Assembly (NCBI RefSeq): GCF_022398475.1 | Contig: NZ_JAKEVM010000005.1 | Coordinates: 1 to 64,000 of the forward strand | Length of the DNA stretch: 64,000 nt | Direction of reading: 5' to 3' | Origin: Pseudoalteromonas shioyasakiensis | GTDB lineage: Bacteria; Pseudomonadota; Gammaproteobacteria; Enterobacterales; Alteromonadaceae | In this document: positions 42,990-54,289 of the stretch, one piece after another | How positions within the stretch are numbered: the stretch's first letter is position 1 | Layout: every line of letters starts with the position of its first letter | Translations under genes and position numbers: made by a program | The notes under the pieces: model-generated | The model's input: the letters and a program-made list of their open reading frames with translations, nothing else | Told to the model about the DNA's origin: nothing | Database searches by the model: none

Positions 42990-44095
42990 TCCGCTTTTTA
43001 TTAATCATTATTGCAATAGCAGTCTGCTTAGGGATTGCCCCTTTTTTTATAGATCAAAAGGGTTATGTACTAATTGCCTTTAATAAAACAACCATTGAAG
43101 GGACTATTTGGGGCGTTACTGCACTTTTAATATTGGCATTCGCTGCACTGTTTTTACTTTATAAGCTTTGCCGTTACGTAATATCTTTATATAGCCATAC
43201 ACGCCATGGTTTCTTTGCGCGCAGTGAAGAGCGTAAACAAGCGGCTATTGAGCAAGGTGTATGGAGCTTAATAAATAACGATTATACGGAGCTTGAGCTT
43301 GCACTTGATAACAACAGTGTTGCACAAAAGTGGAGCGATATACGTTTTGCGCTTCTAGCTAAAGCGGCACTGGCGAATAATGAAAATGAAAAAGCAATTA
43401 GCTATCTTGATAAAATAAGCCAAGATAAGCAGCTAAAAGTGGCTAATTTATGGATTGCTAGCGGCGAAACCAGCACTATTTTTGCTGACCTTAAAGCGTT
43501 AGCTGAACGCAAAAAAGCCTCTCGTTTAGAGCTTAAAATGTATGCCCATGTTTTAGTGCAAGAGCAAAAGTGGGCGGCACTTAATGACTTTATGCCACGT
43601 TTATTACGCAAAAAAGTACTTTCAGAGCAAGAGTGGCAACAATTGTTCGACCGTTACTTTGCAGCTCAGTCAAACGGGGATTTAACTGAGCGTTATGAGC
43701 AATTAGCCAAAAACTTGAAGCCACACGCAGAGGTAAGCTATTTAACGGCGATGGCGAAGGCAGGTGAGTTAAACAAAATTGAGCTAAGCTTAATTAAAAT
43801 GATCAAAAAACCGCTACAGCATAAAGATTTAGCACGTATTTTACGTACTAGTAGCGCTGGCGATGCACTCAAGCTGCAATCAAGTTTGCAGGATGTATTA
43901 AAAAAAGACACCGAAAATACAGACTTATTACTAGCCCTTGCATGTTTAGCTAATGCTCACGGTGAATACGACTTAGCCGCGCGAGTGTTTGATAAAGCGC
44001 TTAATGCAGATAATCGCCATGCTTATTTGCAGCAAGCGGTGCTAAGCTACAGTAAGAGTGCCCAACCAGAAAAAGCATTGGTACTCTATCAATAA
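42986..44095 (+). CDS. hemY: HemY-family TPR membrane protein
   Basis: A 369-residue inner-membrane protein with two N-terminal helices (about 3-20 and 40-62) and a TPR-rich cytoplasmic/periplasmic remainder. 'GVWSLINNDY' and 'LALACLANAHGEYDLAARVFDKAL' fit the HemY_N/TPR layout. It is not the protoporphyrinogen oxidase of Bacillus. Its role in heme synthesis is unclear. ATG 42986 has AAGGAG 8 bases upstream and overlaps the hemDX stop by 4 bases. Confidence 0.9.
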   Translation: MIRFLLIIIAIAVCLGIAPFFIDQKGYVLIAFNKTTIEGTIWGVTALLILAFAALFLLYKLCRYVISLYSHTRHGFFARSEERKQAAIEQGVWSLINNDYTELELALDNNSVAQKWSDIRFALLAKAALANNENEKAISYLDKISQDKQLKVANLWIASGETSTIFADLKALAERKKASRLELKMYAHVLVQEQKWAALNDFMPRLLRKKVLSEQEWQQLFDRYFAAQSNGDLTERYEQLAKNLKPHAEVSYLTAMAKAGELNKIELSLIKMIKKPLQHKDLARILRTSSAGDALKLQSSLQDVLKKDTENTDLLLALACLANAHGEYDLAARVFDKALNADNRHAYLQQAVLSYSKSAQPEKALVLYQ

Positions 44096-44125
44096 TTTTA
44101 CTCCAGCCAGCAAAGGAGCGATGGC

Positions 44126-46822
44126 TTGAAGAACTTATTTACACTGACAATAAGCATTGCACTTGCTTACTTTCTTACAGGGTACTTAAGTAATTCATTG
44201 CTGGCGATTGATGGCTATGCGGTTGCAGCATGGCCGCCTTCAGGTATTGCGCTTGCCAGTATCTTGCTACTTAGAAATCGTGCCTTGCCAGGGGTTCTGC
44301 TAGGGGCATTCTTTGTAAACCTTATTCACCTTGATAAAGCCACTGATATTTTTCACTGGCAAATGATGCTGCAGGCAATTGGCGTAACAACTGCATCTAC
44401 ATTCCAAGCTTGGCTTGCCTATTACATTATCATTCATGTCGTTAAACGCCCGATTGAATTATCATCATTAAAGCAAAGTATGCTTGGTTTAATGATTGGC
44501 GGCCCTTTGTGTAGCTTGATTGCTGCATCAATTGGCACCGGCTTACTGGTCATTAACAATGTTATTCCGAGTTATGCGGCGCTTAATAATTTTATCGCAT
44601 GGTGGATTGGCGATAGCATTGGGGTACTGATATTCACGCCATTAATTTTAGCGGCATTTAGTTACCATCATACTCGCCAACGGCTGCAAATCATTGTGCC
44701 GTCGCTATTAATTTACGTGGTTATTTGTGTCAGCTTTTATGGTGCAGCTAGTGTAAAAAAAGACAAAGACTTACAGCGCCAGCAAGCTAAAGTCAGTGCT
44801 ATTCACACGAACCTTGAACATAAAGTCGATGAAATTAAGTCGCACTTAGCCTTACTCGCAACTTTTTTTGCTAGTAGTGACATGGTTGATTTTGACGAAT
44901 TTAAGCGCTTCACATCAAGGCAACTACAATACAGCGAAGAAATTCTTGCCCTTGAGTGGGCACCTAAGGTTATTCACTCACAACTAAATAATTATCAAAA
45001 TTTACTGCGTGATGAACTGGGCGCTGACTATTATGTGAAAGAAAAAAGTGCTGCAGGGCAGTGGCAGCCGGTGAGTAAGCGAACGGTTTATTTTCCGGTG
45101 CAATATATTCATCCTTTAGCAGGGAACGAACCAGCACAAGGCTTTGATTTAGCCTCAAACGAGTTACGTAAACAAGCGTTAACTGACTCTCGGTTAATTA
45201 AGAATGTCACCGTCAGTGAGCCTATTACCCTGATGCAAGGTGATGGTAACGAAAAGGGCGTTTTATTCTTCAACCCAGTTTATTCAGACATTAATCACCA
45301 GGTCGGATTTAGAGGTTATGTTGTCGCCGTGGTCAATTTAGAAGTGTTAGCACAAACACTTAATTTTAATCAGAACACTGATATCGATGCCAGCTTCTAT
45401 GACGTTACTGACGGCAGTAATCCTGTCGAAATTTACAGCCCACACCGTGTAGGTACAACAGCTATTGCGAGCTTCAACTTTATTATTGGTGAGCGCGTTT
45501 GGCAGGTAAAATTATGGGAGTCAGTTGCACAGTCGTCATGGTTGCCTTATTGGTTGGCGCAAATAGTCGGTATGCTGTTTGTTTGGTTATTGATCACCTT
45601 TTTGATTTCTGTAACTGGTACTAATATTCAAATTCGTCAGCAAGTGGCAAAGCAAACTCAAAGCCTTCGCGAAGAAAAATTAAAAGCCGATAAAGCCAGC
45701 CAAATTAAAAGTGAGTTCTTGGCGAATATGAGCCATGAAATACGCACGCCTATTAATGGTATTAAGGGTTTGCATTATTTAGCAATGCAAGAGCCTGACT
45801 GGCAACAAGCCCGTGGTTATATTGATCAAGCCGATGGTGCACTGAATGTACTATTACGGGTAATCAATGATGTTTTAGATTTTTCTAAAATAGAAGCTGG
45901 GCGATTGGAGCTACATCAAGAGCCTATTGATGTGAATGCGTTGGTTAGTGAGCTGACTAACTTATTGCAGTTTGAGCTTAACTCACGCTCTTTAGAATTT
46001 AGAGTTGAGCTTGATGCTTCTGAACACTTACTGATCCACACCGACCCAATTCGTTTAAAACAAGTATTGTTGAATTTGTTAAACAATGCGGTGAAGTTCA
46101 CTCAAGAAGGCACGATTACATTACGTATTTGGCAGCAGGGTGAATTTACTTACTTTAGTGTTATTGATACAGGCATCGGCATCAGTAAAGAGGCTCAGCA
46201 GCGCCTGTTTAAACCATTTTCACAAGCCGATAGCTCAACCTCTCGTCGTTTTGGTGGCACAGGTTTAGGCTTAAGCATTTGTCAAAAACTCATTGTTATG
46301 ATGGGAGGCGAGATAAGCCTAACTAGCTCTGAGGGGCAAGGTTCAACGTTTACAATTTCGCTGCCATTTGAGTCTCCTCTTGAAGAGGTGATTCATAGTG
46401 ATGATGAGTTAGCTGATATTGATGTGACTGCTGTTTCATTTGCCAATGATGCAATTTTATTGGTTGAAGATAACCCATTGAATCAACATGTGGCGAGTTC
46501 GATTTTAAAAACTAAAGGCTGCCAACCTGATATCGCTAAAGATGGCCACGAGGCTATTAAGATGATCAGTGAAAAAAGCTATGACCTTGTGCTTATGGAT
46601 ATTCAAATGCCGAATATGGATGGCTTACAAGCGACTAAGGTTATTCGTAATGAACTGCTGATCACCGATTTACCGATTATTGGCTTATCGGCAAATGCTC
46701 ATGATGATGACCTAAAGAAAGGCTTAGCCAGTGGTATGAATGGTTATTTAACTAAACCAATTGATGCAGATAAACTTTTTAAAACTTTGTGGCATTTTTT
46801 GCATAATGCTAGCAGCCATTAA
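44126..46822 (+). CDS. MASE1-CHASE hybrid sensor histidine kinase
   Basis: A hybrid kinase of 898 residues. MASE1 membrane sensor at 1-about 210 ('[23 protein letters not shown]'), CHASE domain at about 250-450, a transmembrane helix at about 475-500, HisKA with His537 ([12 protein letters not shown]), HATPase ([24 protein letters not shown]) and a receiver with Asp825 ([12 protein letters not shown]). The start is TTG, 7 bases after AAGGAG; an ATG just before it is in another frame and reads MA-stop. It begins 30 bases after hemY with no terminator between, so it may be cotranscribed with the heme genes. Signal and output partner unknown. Confidence 0.92.
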   Translation: MKNLFTLTISIALAYFLTGYLSNSLLAIDGYAVAAWPPSGIALASILLLRNRALPGVLLGAFFVNLIHLDKATDIFHWQMMLQAIGVTTASTFQAWLAYYIIIHVVKRPIELSSLKQSMLGLMIGGPLCSLIAASIGTGLLVINNVIPSYAALNNFIAWWIGDSIGVLIFTPLILAAFSYHHTRQRLQIIVPSLLIYVVICVSFYGAASVKKDKDLQRQQAKVSAIHTNLEHKVDEIKSHLALLATFFASSDMVDFDEFKRFTSRQLQYSEEILALEWAPKVIHSQLNNYQNLLRDELGADYYVKEKSAAGQWQPVSKRTVYFPVQYIHPLAGNEPAQGFDLASNELRKQALTDSRLIKNVTVSEPITLMQGDGNEKGVLFFNPVYSDINHQVGFRGYVVAVVNLEVLAQTLNFNQNTDIDASFYDVTDGSNPVEIYSPHRVGTTAIASFNFIIGERVWQVKLWESVAQSSWLPYWLAQIVGMLFVWLLITFLISVTGTNIQIRQQVAKQTQSLREEKLKADKASQIKSEFLANMSHEIRTPINGIKGLHYLAMQEPDWQQARGYIDQADGALNVLLRVINDVLDFSKIEAGRLELHQEPIDVNALVSELTNLLQFELNSRSLEFRVELDASEHLLIHTDPIRLKQVLLNLLNNAVKFTQEGTITLRIWQQGEFTYFSVIDTGIGISKEAQQRLFKPFSQADSSTSRRFGGTGLGLSICQKLIVMMGGEISLTSSEGQGSTFTISLPFESPLEEVIHSDDELADIDVTAVSFANDAILLVEDNPLNQHVASSILKTKGCQPDIAKDGHEAIKMISEKSYDLVLMDIQMPNMDGLQATKVIRNELLITDLPIIGLSANAHDDDLKKGLASGMNGYLTKPIDADKLFKTLWHFLHNASSH

Positions 46823-46925
46823 AGCAGACATTTGACCTCTAAAAAGTAAATAAAATCATCTAAACTTGAAATATCGCCGTGGGTACGTATGATCCGCGCA
46901 AATTTACTGAACCTGAGTGCTAATT

Positions 46926-47927
46926 ATGATCAATAACAAACTCCCTTTGCTTGATATTCACCGTCATCTAGATGGTAATGTTCGCCCACAAACGATCTTA
47001 GACCTTGGTCGTCAGTTTAATCTTGAATTACCTGCTGACAACATTGAAGCGCTTATTCCGCACGTACAGGTTATCGACCCTGAACCAAATTTAGTGGCGT
47101 TTTTACAAAAGCTAGATTGGGGTGTAAAAGTATTGGGTGATTACGATGCTTGTCGTCGTATTGCTATCGAAAACGTTGAAGATGCGATTGCCCAAAACCT
47201 CGATTACGTTGAGCTTCGTTTTAGCCCATATTATATGGCGCAAAGCCAAGGCCTACACCCGCAAGGTGTTGTTGAAGCAGTGGTTGATGGTGTAAAAAGT
47301 GCGTGTCATAACGCACCAATTAAAGCTAACTTAATCGGCATCATGTCGCGTACATATGGCACCAAAATCTGTCAGCAAGAGCTTGATGCGCTTCTTGCTT
47401 TTAAAAATGATTTAGTCGCGGTTGATTTAGCTGGCGATGAAATTGGTTTCCCGGGTGAGCTATTTGTTGATCACTTTAAACAAGTTCATGATGCATACTT
47501 AGCTGCCACTATTCATGCCGGTGAAGCGCGAGGTAGCGAAAGCATTTGGCAAGCAATTAACGAGCTTGGTGCAACGCGTATTGGTCATGGTGTAAAAGCG
47601 ATTGAAGATGCTGCACTAATGGATTACTTACGTGATAAGCGCATTGGTATTGAGTCTTGCTTAACCAGTAACATTCAAACCAGCACTGTTGCTGAGCTTG
47701 CAAAACACCCGTTAAAAACCTTCTTAGACCATGGTATTTTGGCATCAATTAATACTGATGATCCAGCCGTTGAAGGTATTGAAATAGCGTATGAGTATCA
47801 AGTAGCAGCACCTGCGGCAGGCTTAAGCCAAGCCGATATGGAAAAAGCGCAAGCTAATGCGCTTGAAATTGCTTATTTAAGCGATGCAGATAAAGCTGCT
47901 TTAAAACAGTTAGCTGTTAATCGTTAA
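46926..47927 (+). CDS. add: adenosine deaminase
   Basis: Deaminates adenosine and deoxyadenosine to (deoxy)inosine for purine salvage. 333 residues. Zinc and catalytic motifs: '[12 protein letters not shown]' (first HxH), 'TIHAGEA', 'RIGHGVKA' and 'SINTDDPAV'. I start at ATG 46926, three codons after another possible start, because the protein family begins close to '[13 protein letters not shown]'. Monocistronic, convergent with the CBS gene. Cytoplasmic. Confidence 0.95.
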   Translation: MINNKLPLLDIHRHLDGNVRPQTILDLGRQFNLELPADNIEALIPHVQVIDPEPNLVAFLQKLDWGVKVLGDYDACRRIAIENVEDAIAQNLDYVELRFSPYYMAQSQGLHPQGVVEAVVDGVKSACHNAPIKANLIGIMSRTYGTKICQQELDALLAFKNDLVAVDLAGDEIGFPGELFVDHFKQVHDAYLAATIHAGEARGSESIWQAINELGATRIGHGVKAIEDAALMDYLRDKRIGIESCLTSNIQTSTVAELAKHPLKTFLDHGILASINTDDPAVEGIEIAYEYQVAAPAAGLSQADMEKAQANALEIAYLSDADKAALKQLAVNR

Positions 47928-47936
47928 GCAGCTAAC

Positions 47937-48353
47937 TTACACTTGGTGCTCTTGGCATGAGACATAGTTTTCATACAATGCCTTGAGCACGTCTCCTCGG
48001 CTGATCATGCCAACAACCTTACCATCCTCGATAACCGGGTAGTTTTTTGGCTTTCCAGTTTGCATGCCATCTGCCAGTTCTATGATGTTTTGATCGCTAC
48101 TTACCGTGACAACATCGGTGCGCATTAGCTGTTTTACCTTCACTACACCATCACAGAAATAACTGTTTTGCATGAGCGGTTGCAGCAGCTCTTGTTCAGA
48201 AATAAAGCCAACTAGGCTTTTGTTGTCATCGAATACAGGTGCGCCTAGTAATTTAAACTTTTGCAGCTCGCTAATCGCGGTGGTCATTTCAGTTTCAGGC
48301 GTAATGTGTGGCAACTTACGTTGCATAAAGTCTTGTACTTTTGTATTTAGCAT
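47937..48353 (-). CDS. CBS-domain pair protein
   Basis: A 138-residue protein made of two CBS domains in tandem (about 5-60 and 75-135; 'KVQDFMQRKLPHITPETEMTTAI' and 'YPVIEDGKVVGMISRGDVLKAL'). Such pairs bind adenosyl nucleotides such as AMP or ATP and regulate other proteins. The partner is not evident, and it stands alone with a good SD (GGGGAGAG) upstream. Cytoplasmic. Confidence 0.9.
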   Translation of the reverse strand: MLNTKVQDFMQRKLPHITPETEMTTAISELQKFKLLGAPVFDDNKSLVGFISEQELLQPLMQNSYFCDGVVKVKQLMRTDVVTVSSDQNIIELADGMQTGKPKNYPVIEDGKVVGMISRGDVLKALYENYVSCQEHQV

Positions 48354-48454
48354 TTGGGTCTCTCCCCATCGTTATTCTAATCAGAGTATGGTCAAGGAAA
48401 TGCAGTTTGTGAAATCGTTTAGACGGATTAAGGCGATAGGTAAAACAAATAAAA

Positions 48455-48476
48455 AAGGCATCCAATTGGATGCCTT
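48455..48476 (-). terminator. fre terminator
   Basis: AAGGCATCC (48455-48463) pairs with GGATGCCTT (48468-48476); a T-run follows on the minus strand. It ends the fre transcript, 23 bases beyond the stop. Confidence 0.85.
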
Positions 48477-48498
48477 AAAAATAACCGGTATGAGTTAG

Positions 48499-49212
48499 TT
48501 ATTTAATGAATGCAAATGCATCGGCGTACATGTTCTCACGTACCGCACCATGATTAATAAAATCATCGCGAACCACGCCAATCATGTCGAAGCGGCCTGC
48601 CATGTATATATCATATGGTTCTAAAGACACGATATCTTCCATAACAGCCTTGTGGACGTAACCGGTTTTGCCATTCCAGCTTTGCGGCGCATTTTCAACT
48701 ACTGGAATGTATTGGAAATGTGGGTTGCTGTTTGCCCATGCTTGCATTTCATCATGAGCATAAAGTGCAGCTTGCTCACGTACACCCCAGTAAAATAATA
48801 CAGGACGCTCACAGCCGATTTCAGCAAGGTGATCAGCCATTGATTTGGCATAAGAAAAACCTGTACCGCCAGCAAGTAGAATAATTGGGCGCTCACCCTC
48901 AACTCGCAGCTGTGATACACCTAAGCCTACTTCAACATTAACTTGCTGTTGCTCTGTATGAGCTTGACGTAAATGGTCAAGCGCTTGCATTGCATACGAA
49001 TCAGCACCCGCGGCACCAATATGTAGTTCAATCTGTTCAGTTTGCGACGGGCGGCTTGCAATAGAAAAGGCACGCTTATCTTTTTCGCCTAATACAAGTT
49101 GCATATATTGGCCTGCCTCGAATGACACAGGTTGCTGTGGTTTCAAAATGACCTTATGTACATGGTCTGTAAGCGGGCTGATCGCAACAACGTCAGCGAG
49201 TAGTGTTTGCAT
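48499..49212 (-). CDS. fre: NAD(P)H-flavin reductase Fre
   Basis: Reduces free flavins with NAD(P)H; the reduced flavin serves luciferase, ribonucleotide reductase activation and iron reduction. 237 residues of the FNR fold. 'RAFSIASRP' binds flavin, 'ILLAGGTGFSYAKSM' binds pyridine nucleotide, and the C-terminal 'YADAFAF' is family-specific. Its position just downstream of ubiD is the typical ubiD-fre order. Cytoplasmic. Confidence 0.93.
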   Translation of the reverse strand: MQTLLADVVAISPLTDHVHKVILKPQQPVSFEAGQYMQLVLGEKDKRAFSIASRPSQTEQIELHIGAAGADSYAMQALDHLRQAHTEQQQVNVEVGLGVSQLRVEGERPIILLAGGTGFSYAKSMADHLAEIGCERPVLFYWGVREQAALYAHDEMQAWANSNPHFQYIPVVENAPQSWNGKTGYVHKAVMEDIVSLEPYDIYMAGRFDMIGVVRDDFINHGAVRENMYADAFAFIK

Positions 49213-49299
49213 AGTTTACCTTTATAAGCACAGAAGCAAATTCGGTTATGAATCGCACTCATAACCGTTAAATTTTGAGCAGTTTAACATAGACACAGC

Positions 49300-50766
49300 C
49301 TAGAGAATATCTAAGCTGTCCCATAATTCATCAACACGTTCTTTGATTTTTGGATCCATAACAATGGGTTCACCCCATTCACGATCTGTTTCGCCTGGCC
49401 ATTTATTGGTTGCATCCATGCCCATTTTTGAGCCAAGGCCAGAAACTGGTGATGCAAAATCTAAATAATCAATTGGCGTGTTTTCGATCATCGTCGTATC
49501 GCGAGCAGGGTCCATACGCGTGGTAATTGCCCAGATCACGTCGTTCCAATCGCGTGCGTTTACATCATCATCGCAAACAATCACGAACTTGGTATACATG
49601 AATTGACGCAAGAAAGACCACACCCCCATCATCACGCGCTTGGCATGACCTGGATATTGTTTTTTCATGGTGACCACAGCCATACGGTATGAACAGCCTT
49701 CAGGTGGTAGGTAAAAATCTACAATTTCCGGGAATTGCTTTTGCAGAATTGGCACGAACACTTCGTTCAAAGCAACCCCGAGTACTGCTGGCTCATCTGG
49801 TGGACGGCCAGTGTAAGTGCTGTGATAAATTGGGTTTTCACGATGTGTAATGTGAGTGACCGTCATCACCGGAAACTCGTCTACTTCGTTGTAGTAACCG
49901 GTGTGATCGCCATAAGGGCCTTCTGGTGCTGTTTCACCCGGCATAATATAACCTTCAAGTACGAACTCAGCAGTAGCAGGTACTTGTAGGTCATTTGAAA
50001 CCGATTTAACAACTTCAGTCTTACTACCGCGTAGTAAACCAGCAAATGCATATTCGCTTAGGGTGTCTGGTACTGGTGTTACAGCGCCTAGGATTGTCGC
50101 AGGATCGGCACCTAATGCGACAGATACAGGGTAAGGTTCGCCTGGGTGCTCTTTACACCATTCACGAAAATCTAATGCGCCACCGCGGTGCGATAGCCAA
50201 CGCATAATAATTTTGTTTTTACCCAATAGCTGCTGACGGTAAATGCCTAAGTTTTGGCGCTTTTTATAAGGCCCTTTGGTAACCGTTAGACCCCATGTGA
50301 TCAAGGGAGCAGCATCACCTGGCCAGCAATGTTGGATAGGTAACTTAGTTAAATCAACATCATCGCCTTCAAGTATAACTTGCTGACAAGGTGCTTTTTT
50401 TACTTCTTTAGCTGGCATATTCAGTACTTGTTTGAATACTGGGATTTGCCCTAGTGCCTCTTTAATGCCTTTTGGTGGCTCAGGCTCTTTTAGAAAAGCT
50501 AATAACTTACCCACTTCGCGCAGTTCACTAACATCATCTTGCCCCATGCCCATTGCAACGCGCTTAGGCGTACCAAAAAGGTTGGCAAGAACGGGAATAG
50601 TGTGGCCTTTAGGGTTTTCGAATAACAGAGCTGGGCCTTCGGCACGTAAAGTACGGTCGGCAATTTCGGTCATTTCAAGGTAAGGATCAATTTCTTGTTT
50701 GATCCGTTTTAATTCACCTTTTTGTTCTAATAACTCGATAAATTCGCGAAGATCTTTGTATTTCAT
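49300..50766 (-). CDS. ubiD: 3-octaprenyl-4-hydroxybenzoate decarboxylase
   Basis: Prenylated-FMN-dependent decarboxylase of ubiquinone biosynthesis. 488 residues, normal for UbiD. '[21 protein letters not shown]' (partial) opens the protein as in E. coli; the E-x3-R-x-E-type catalytic region and the '[14 protein letters not shown]' block are present. UbiX, which makes the cofactor, must be elsewhere. First gene of the ubiD-fre pair with an 87-base gap. Confidence 0.96.
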   Translation of the reverse strand: MKYKDLREFIELLEQKGELKRIKQEIDPYLEMTEIADRTLRAEGPALLFENPKGHTIPVLANLFGTPKRVAMGMGQDDVSELREVGKLLAFLKEPEPPKGIKEALGQIPVFKQVLNMPAKEVKKAPCQQVILEGDDVDLTKLPIQHCWPGDAAPLITWGLTVTKGPYKKRQNLGIYRQQLLGKNKIIMRWLSHRGGALDFREWCKEHPGEPYPVSVALGADPATILGAVTPVPDTLSEYAFAGLLRGSKTEVVKSVSNDLQVPATAEFVLEGYIMPGETAPEGPYGDHTGYYNEVDEFPVMTVTHITHRENPIYHSTYTGRPPDEPAVLGVALNEVFVPILQKQFPEIVDFYLPPEGCSYRMAVVTMKKQYPGHAKRVMMGVWSFLRQFMYTKFVIVCDDDVNARDWNDVIWAITTRMDPARDTTMIENTPIDYLDFASPVSGLGSKMGMDATNKWPGETDREWGEPIVMDPKIKERVDELWDSLDIL

Positions 50767-50851
50767 TATAGCCGCTTAAACGCTGAATAAACTGTCGCTA
50801 TTATACTCAAAACCACTGATTAAGCTAATTTAGCCACGAAAGCTTTTGCTA

Positions 50852-51139
50852 TTACTGAGTTAAGCTACATTGGTACTTTTTACCTTTTAAAATCAGCATG
50901 GCTTCATCGCCTTTTGACCAAAACAGCACATTATCGGCACTGTATTTAACCCCTGAGCCGCTTACTTGGCGATTGAGTAAAAATTCACTCTCCTTAAATG
51001 TCAGTCTTGCTTCCTCATCACTGTATTCAACAATACTGGCGCTGAGGGTCTCATCGCACAGATAATTGCTTGGTGCACTTTGCTCAGCACACGCGCACAA
51101 GGTAACTAAAGCGAGCCCTGAGAGAAGTGGTTTAATCAT
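50852..51139 (-). CDS. MliC-family lysozyme-inhibitor lipoprotein
   Basis: A 95-residue lipoprotein with lipobox LCAC (Cys16 or Cys18; CAC region) and a MliC-type beta-barrel domain. The signature 'SGSGVKYSADNVLFWSKGDEAML' (partial) matches the 'SGxxYxxxxxxFWxKGxEA' inhibitor loop, and Cys28 pairs with the C-terminal Cys91. MliC proteins protect from C-type lysozyme at the envelope. Monocistronic, divergent from the DUF808 gene. Confidence 0.85.
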   Translation of the reverse strand: MIKPLLSGLALVTLCACAEQSAPSNYLCDETLSASIVEYSDEEARLTFKESEFLLNRQVSGSGVKYSADNVLFWSKGDEAMLILKGKKYQCSLTQ

Positions 51140-51252
51140 AGAAACACCTCTATTTTTGAATGAGCTATAAGCCTAACAAAGAAAAATTAACCGTTGGTGA
51201 AAATGGCAGGATAAGTTATGTTGATAGTGTATTTAATGGGCAAGGAACCACC

Positions 51253-52158
51253 ATGGCAGGCACAAATTTACTAACCTTACTTGATGATATTACAACACTT
51301 TTAGACGACATTGCGACGATGAGTAAAGTCGCAACAAAAAAAACAGCAGGGGTGTTAGGTGATGATCTGGCTCTTAATGCTCAGCAAGTCACAGGGGTAA
51401 CTGCCGATAGAGAGTTGCCTGTGGTTTGGGCTGTGGCAAAAGGCTCGTTTATTAACAAAGCCATCTTAGTGCCCGCAGCATTATTGATTAGTGTTTGGTT
51501 GCCTTGGTTAATTACTCCGCTGTTAATGGTTGGCGGGCTGTTTTTGTGCTTTGAAGGTGCAGAGAAAATTATCGAAAAGCTGTTTGGTCATGCTCAACAA
51601 GAAGATGAAACTCTGGCTGAACAACAAGACTTACAAGAATACGAAAAGCAAAAAGTGAAAGGGGCGATCCGCACTGATTTTATCCTCTCAGCAGAAATTA
51701 TCGTGATAACGCTAGGCACGGTTGCTGGCGCTACACTGGTGAATCAAGCTTTAGTGCTTAGTGTAATAGCAATTATTATGACCATTGGCGTGTATGGGTT
51801 AGTTGCAGGGATTGTTAAACTAGATGATGCTGGTTTGTATTTACTGCAAAAAGCGCAGCAAAGTGGCGGTAAGTTTAAAGAGTTAGTAGGTAAGTTTTTA
51901 CTTGCTGCAGCGCCTAAGTTAATGCGCTTTTTAGCCTTTGCAGGAACGGTTGCTATGTTTTTAGTTGGCGGAGGCATATTGGTACATGGGATCCCCGTTT
52001 TACATCACGCCCAGCAAGGCAGCACTGAGTTTGTTACGGATTTAGTTGGTAAAACGGGTGAGCTGGCTACGCCGATTATATTTGATGGTTTATTAGGCGT
52101 TATTGCCGGGGTTATCGTTGTGTTAGTGGTTGAACTTTGGCACAAAATTCGTCGCTAA
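51253..52158 (+). CDS. DUF808 (YedI) family membrane protein
   Basis: A 301-residue inner-membrane protein with about six to eight hydrophobic segments. '[32 protein letters not shown]' (partial) and 'QVTGV..[9 protein letters not shown]' at the N-terminus are the DUF808 signature. Function unknown. The ATG at 51253 has AAGGAA 6 bases upstream; the ATG 31 codons earlier lacks conserved sequence and has no SD, so I reject it. Monocistronic. Confidence 0.9.
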   Translation: [301 protein letters not shown]

Positions 52159-52268
52159 ATAGCATCCATTATTGGGTTGTTTTGTTAAATTTTTGTAGCA
52201 AATATAGGGTCTTTGCTTTATTATTGCTCAGTTAAAAATAACAATTAAATCGTTAAATGGAGTTAATC

Positions 52269-54227
52269 ATGTCTCGATATCTCACTTTTGTGCTGGGACT
52301 AGCGTTATTTACGCTATCATTTACCAGCTTCGCTAAACCTGCAAAATTATCAGTAGAAGACTTTAGTAAAGGTAATGACTTTAGTCGTGTAACTATCTCT
52401 CCTGATGGCAACTACGTCGCAGCTATAAAAAAACACGAAGGTAAAAATTCACTCATCATTGTTGATACAACCAAGTTTGCAGTAACCCATGCGGTTGCTT
52501 TTCCGGGTAATGCACAGGTTGGCGAATACCATTGGGTTAACAACGAGCGTGTTATTCTTGAAAAAGAGTATTTAAAAGGTTGGCAAGATACCCCTATTTA
52601 TTATGGTGAGTTATTTGCCGTGAACGTCGATGGTAGCCGTGGCGCATACGTAATTGGTTACCATGGTGAACAGCAAACTGGTACTCGGTTAAAAAAGCAA
52701 ACACCAGTTCAAGGAACGTCATACCTTTTAGATCCCCTACTTCATGATGATAAAAAAGTTTTGGTTGTCACTTACCCGTGGACTGCAACCAATGAACCAA
52801 CTACCGTTGTTTATGAAGTCGATGTATATCGCGGTCTGCGCACTTTAATTACGCGATCACCAGCACCTATGGGTGAATTTCTAACGGACCATGATGGTAA
52901 CGTTCGTATCGCTGAATCAAGTGACGATTACCTCAATGCGACACTTCATGTACGAGAGCCCGAAGGCGGTTTTTGGAAAGAGCTCGATTTAGAAGGTATT
53001 AATTACACCGATATTTCATTAAAGGCATTTGATAAATCTGGCGAGTCTGTATATGCCACTGCATCAAAGGGTGGAGAAGCAGAAAGCCTTATTAAGATTA
53101 ACCTAAAAACCAAAGAAGTGACGAAAATCTTTCAAGATAAGCATGTTTCACCGTCACATATTTGGGTTGATGAAATCTCTAAAGAGTTATTTGCCATAGA
53201 AACCGAGGCTGACTACCCAAGCTATGCGTTTGTTGATAGCAATTCGCCTAAATCGCAGCGTCTTAAAGATTTATTGGGCGCACTGCCAGGCAGTCAAGTA
53301 CAGCTAGTTAGCAGTACAGAAGATGATTCAAAAAATATTATTTTCGCATCGAGCGATATAAACCCTGGGCAATATTATCTATATGACGCGAATACCAATA
53401 AATTACGAGCGTTATTCTCTGCGCGTGGCTGGATAAACCAAAAAGATATGGCGCAAACCACACCACTGCGTTTTAAAAGCCGCGATGGTTTAACAATTCT
53501 TGCTTATTTAACTGTGCCAAATGGCAAAGCTGAGAAAAACTTACCTTTAGTTGTTATGCCACATGGTGGCCCAATTGCACGTGATAACTGGGGCTACGAT
53601 CCAGAAGTACAAATGTTAGCCAATAAAGGTATGGCGGTATTAAAGGTTAACTTCCGAGGCTCGAAAGGGTTTGGTATGAACTTCCAAGAAGCTGGCTATC
53701 GCCAGTGGGGGCAAAATATTCAACACGATATTATTGATGGTGTGAAACTATTAATTAATGACGGCACAGTTGATAAAGATAATATTTGTATTATGGGAAC
53801 CAGCTTCGGTGGTTACTCAGCACTACAAAGCGCGATTATCGAGCCGGATATGTTCAAGTGTGCAATTGGCCTGATGGGGGTTTACGACTTGCCTCTTATG
53901 TATGAAGAAGGTGACACGCAAGCCCGAAGCTATGGTGTTAATTTCCTAAAAACAGTGATTGGTACAGATGAGGCTGAGTTAAAAGCATTCTCGCCTGCTT
54001 ATAATGTCGATAAGCTAAAAGCACCTGTGCTTATTGTGCATGGTGGTGAAGATGAACGTGCGCCAATTGAGCAAGCAGAATCATTAGAAGCAGCGTTGAA
54101 AAAAGCTAAGCATCCATATGAAATCACTATTCTAGATGATGAAGGCCACGGTTTTTATAAAGAAGAGCACCGTACTCTTTACTATAAAAAAGTATTGGCT
54201 TTCTTAGATGATCATTTAAAGCTTTAA
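52269..54227 (+). CDS. secreted S9 family (prolyl oligopeptidase-type) peptidase
   Basis: A 652-residue peptidase with a Sec signal peptide (about 1-22, FTSFA-KP). A beta-propeller lies at about 25-370 and an alpha/beta-hydrolase at 390-652. Catalytic Ser512 in 'GTSFGGYSALQ', Asp in 'HGGEDERAPI' and His in 'DEGHGFYKEE'. It resembles dipeptidyl/acylaminoacyl peptidases (S9C) more than the oligopeptidase B type at 7803. Periplasmic. ATG 52269 is chosen because GGAG lies 6 bases before it; the ATG at 52257 contains that SD. Confidence 0.9.
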   Translation: MSRYLTFVLGLALFTLSFTSFAKPAKLSVEDFSKGNDFSRVTISPDGNYVAAIKKHEGKNSLIIVDTTKFAVTHAVAFPGNAQVGEYHWVNNERVILEKEYLKGWQDTPIYYGELFAVNVDGSRGAYVIGYHGEQQTGTRLKKQTPVQGTSYLLDPLLHDDKKVLVVTYPWTATNEPTTVVYEVDVYRGLRTLITRSPAPMGEFLTDHDGNVRIAESSDDYLNATLHVREPEGGFWKELDLEGINYTDISLKAFDKSGESVYATASKGGEAESLIKINLKTKEVTKIFQDKHVSPSHIWVDEISKELFAIETEADYPSYAFVDSNSPKSQRLKDLLGALPGSQVQLVSSTEDDSKNIIFASSDINPGQYYLYDANTNKLRALFSARGWINQKDMAQTTPLRFKSRDGLTILAYLTVPNGKAEKNLPLVVMPHGGPIARDNWGYDPEVQMLANKGMAVLKVNFRGSKGFGMNFQEAGYRQWGQNIQHDIIDGVKLLINDGTVDKDNICIMGTSFGGYSALQSAIIEPDMFKCAIGLMGVYDLPLMYEEGDTQARSYGVNFLKTVIGTDEAELKAFSPAYNVDKLKAPVLIVHGGEDERAPIEQAESLEAALKKAKHPYEITILDDEGHGFYKEEHRTLYYKKVLAFLDDHLKL

Positions 54228-54235
54228 AAGAAAAG

Positions 54236-54289
54236 TGCCGGCGAGCAAGCTCGCCGGCAAGGATTTAGCACGGGAACGTAAGCGTGCTA
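54236..54289. repeat. two adjacent hairpins, the first very GC-rich (REP-like)
   Basis: TGCCGGCGAGC (54236-54246) pairs exactly with 54249-54259; next, TAGCACG (54266-54272) pairs with CGTGCTA (54283-54289). The first stem is far richer in GC than the surroundings and has no T-tract, so it resembles a REP-type element more than a terminator. It starts 9 bases after the S9 peptidase stop. The rest of 54290-54505 has no gene or clear structure. Confidence 0.6.

Noticed and set aside
42986..44095. HemY as protoporphyrinogen oxidase
   Set aside because: This protein is the TPR-type HemY of proteobacteria; it has no FAD-binding motif of the Bacillus enzyme.
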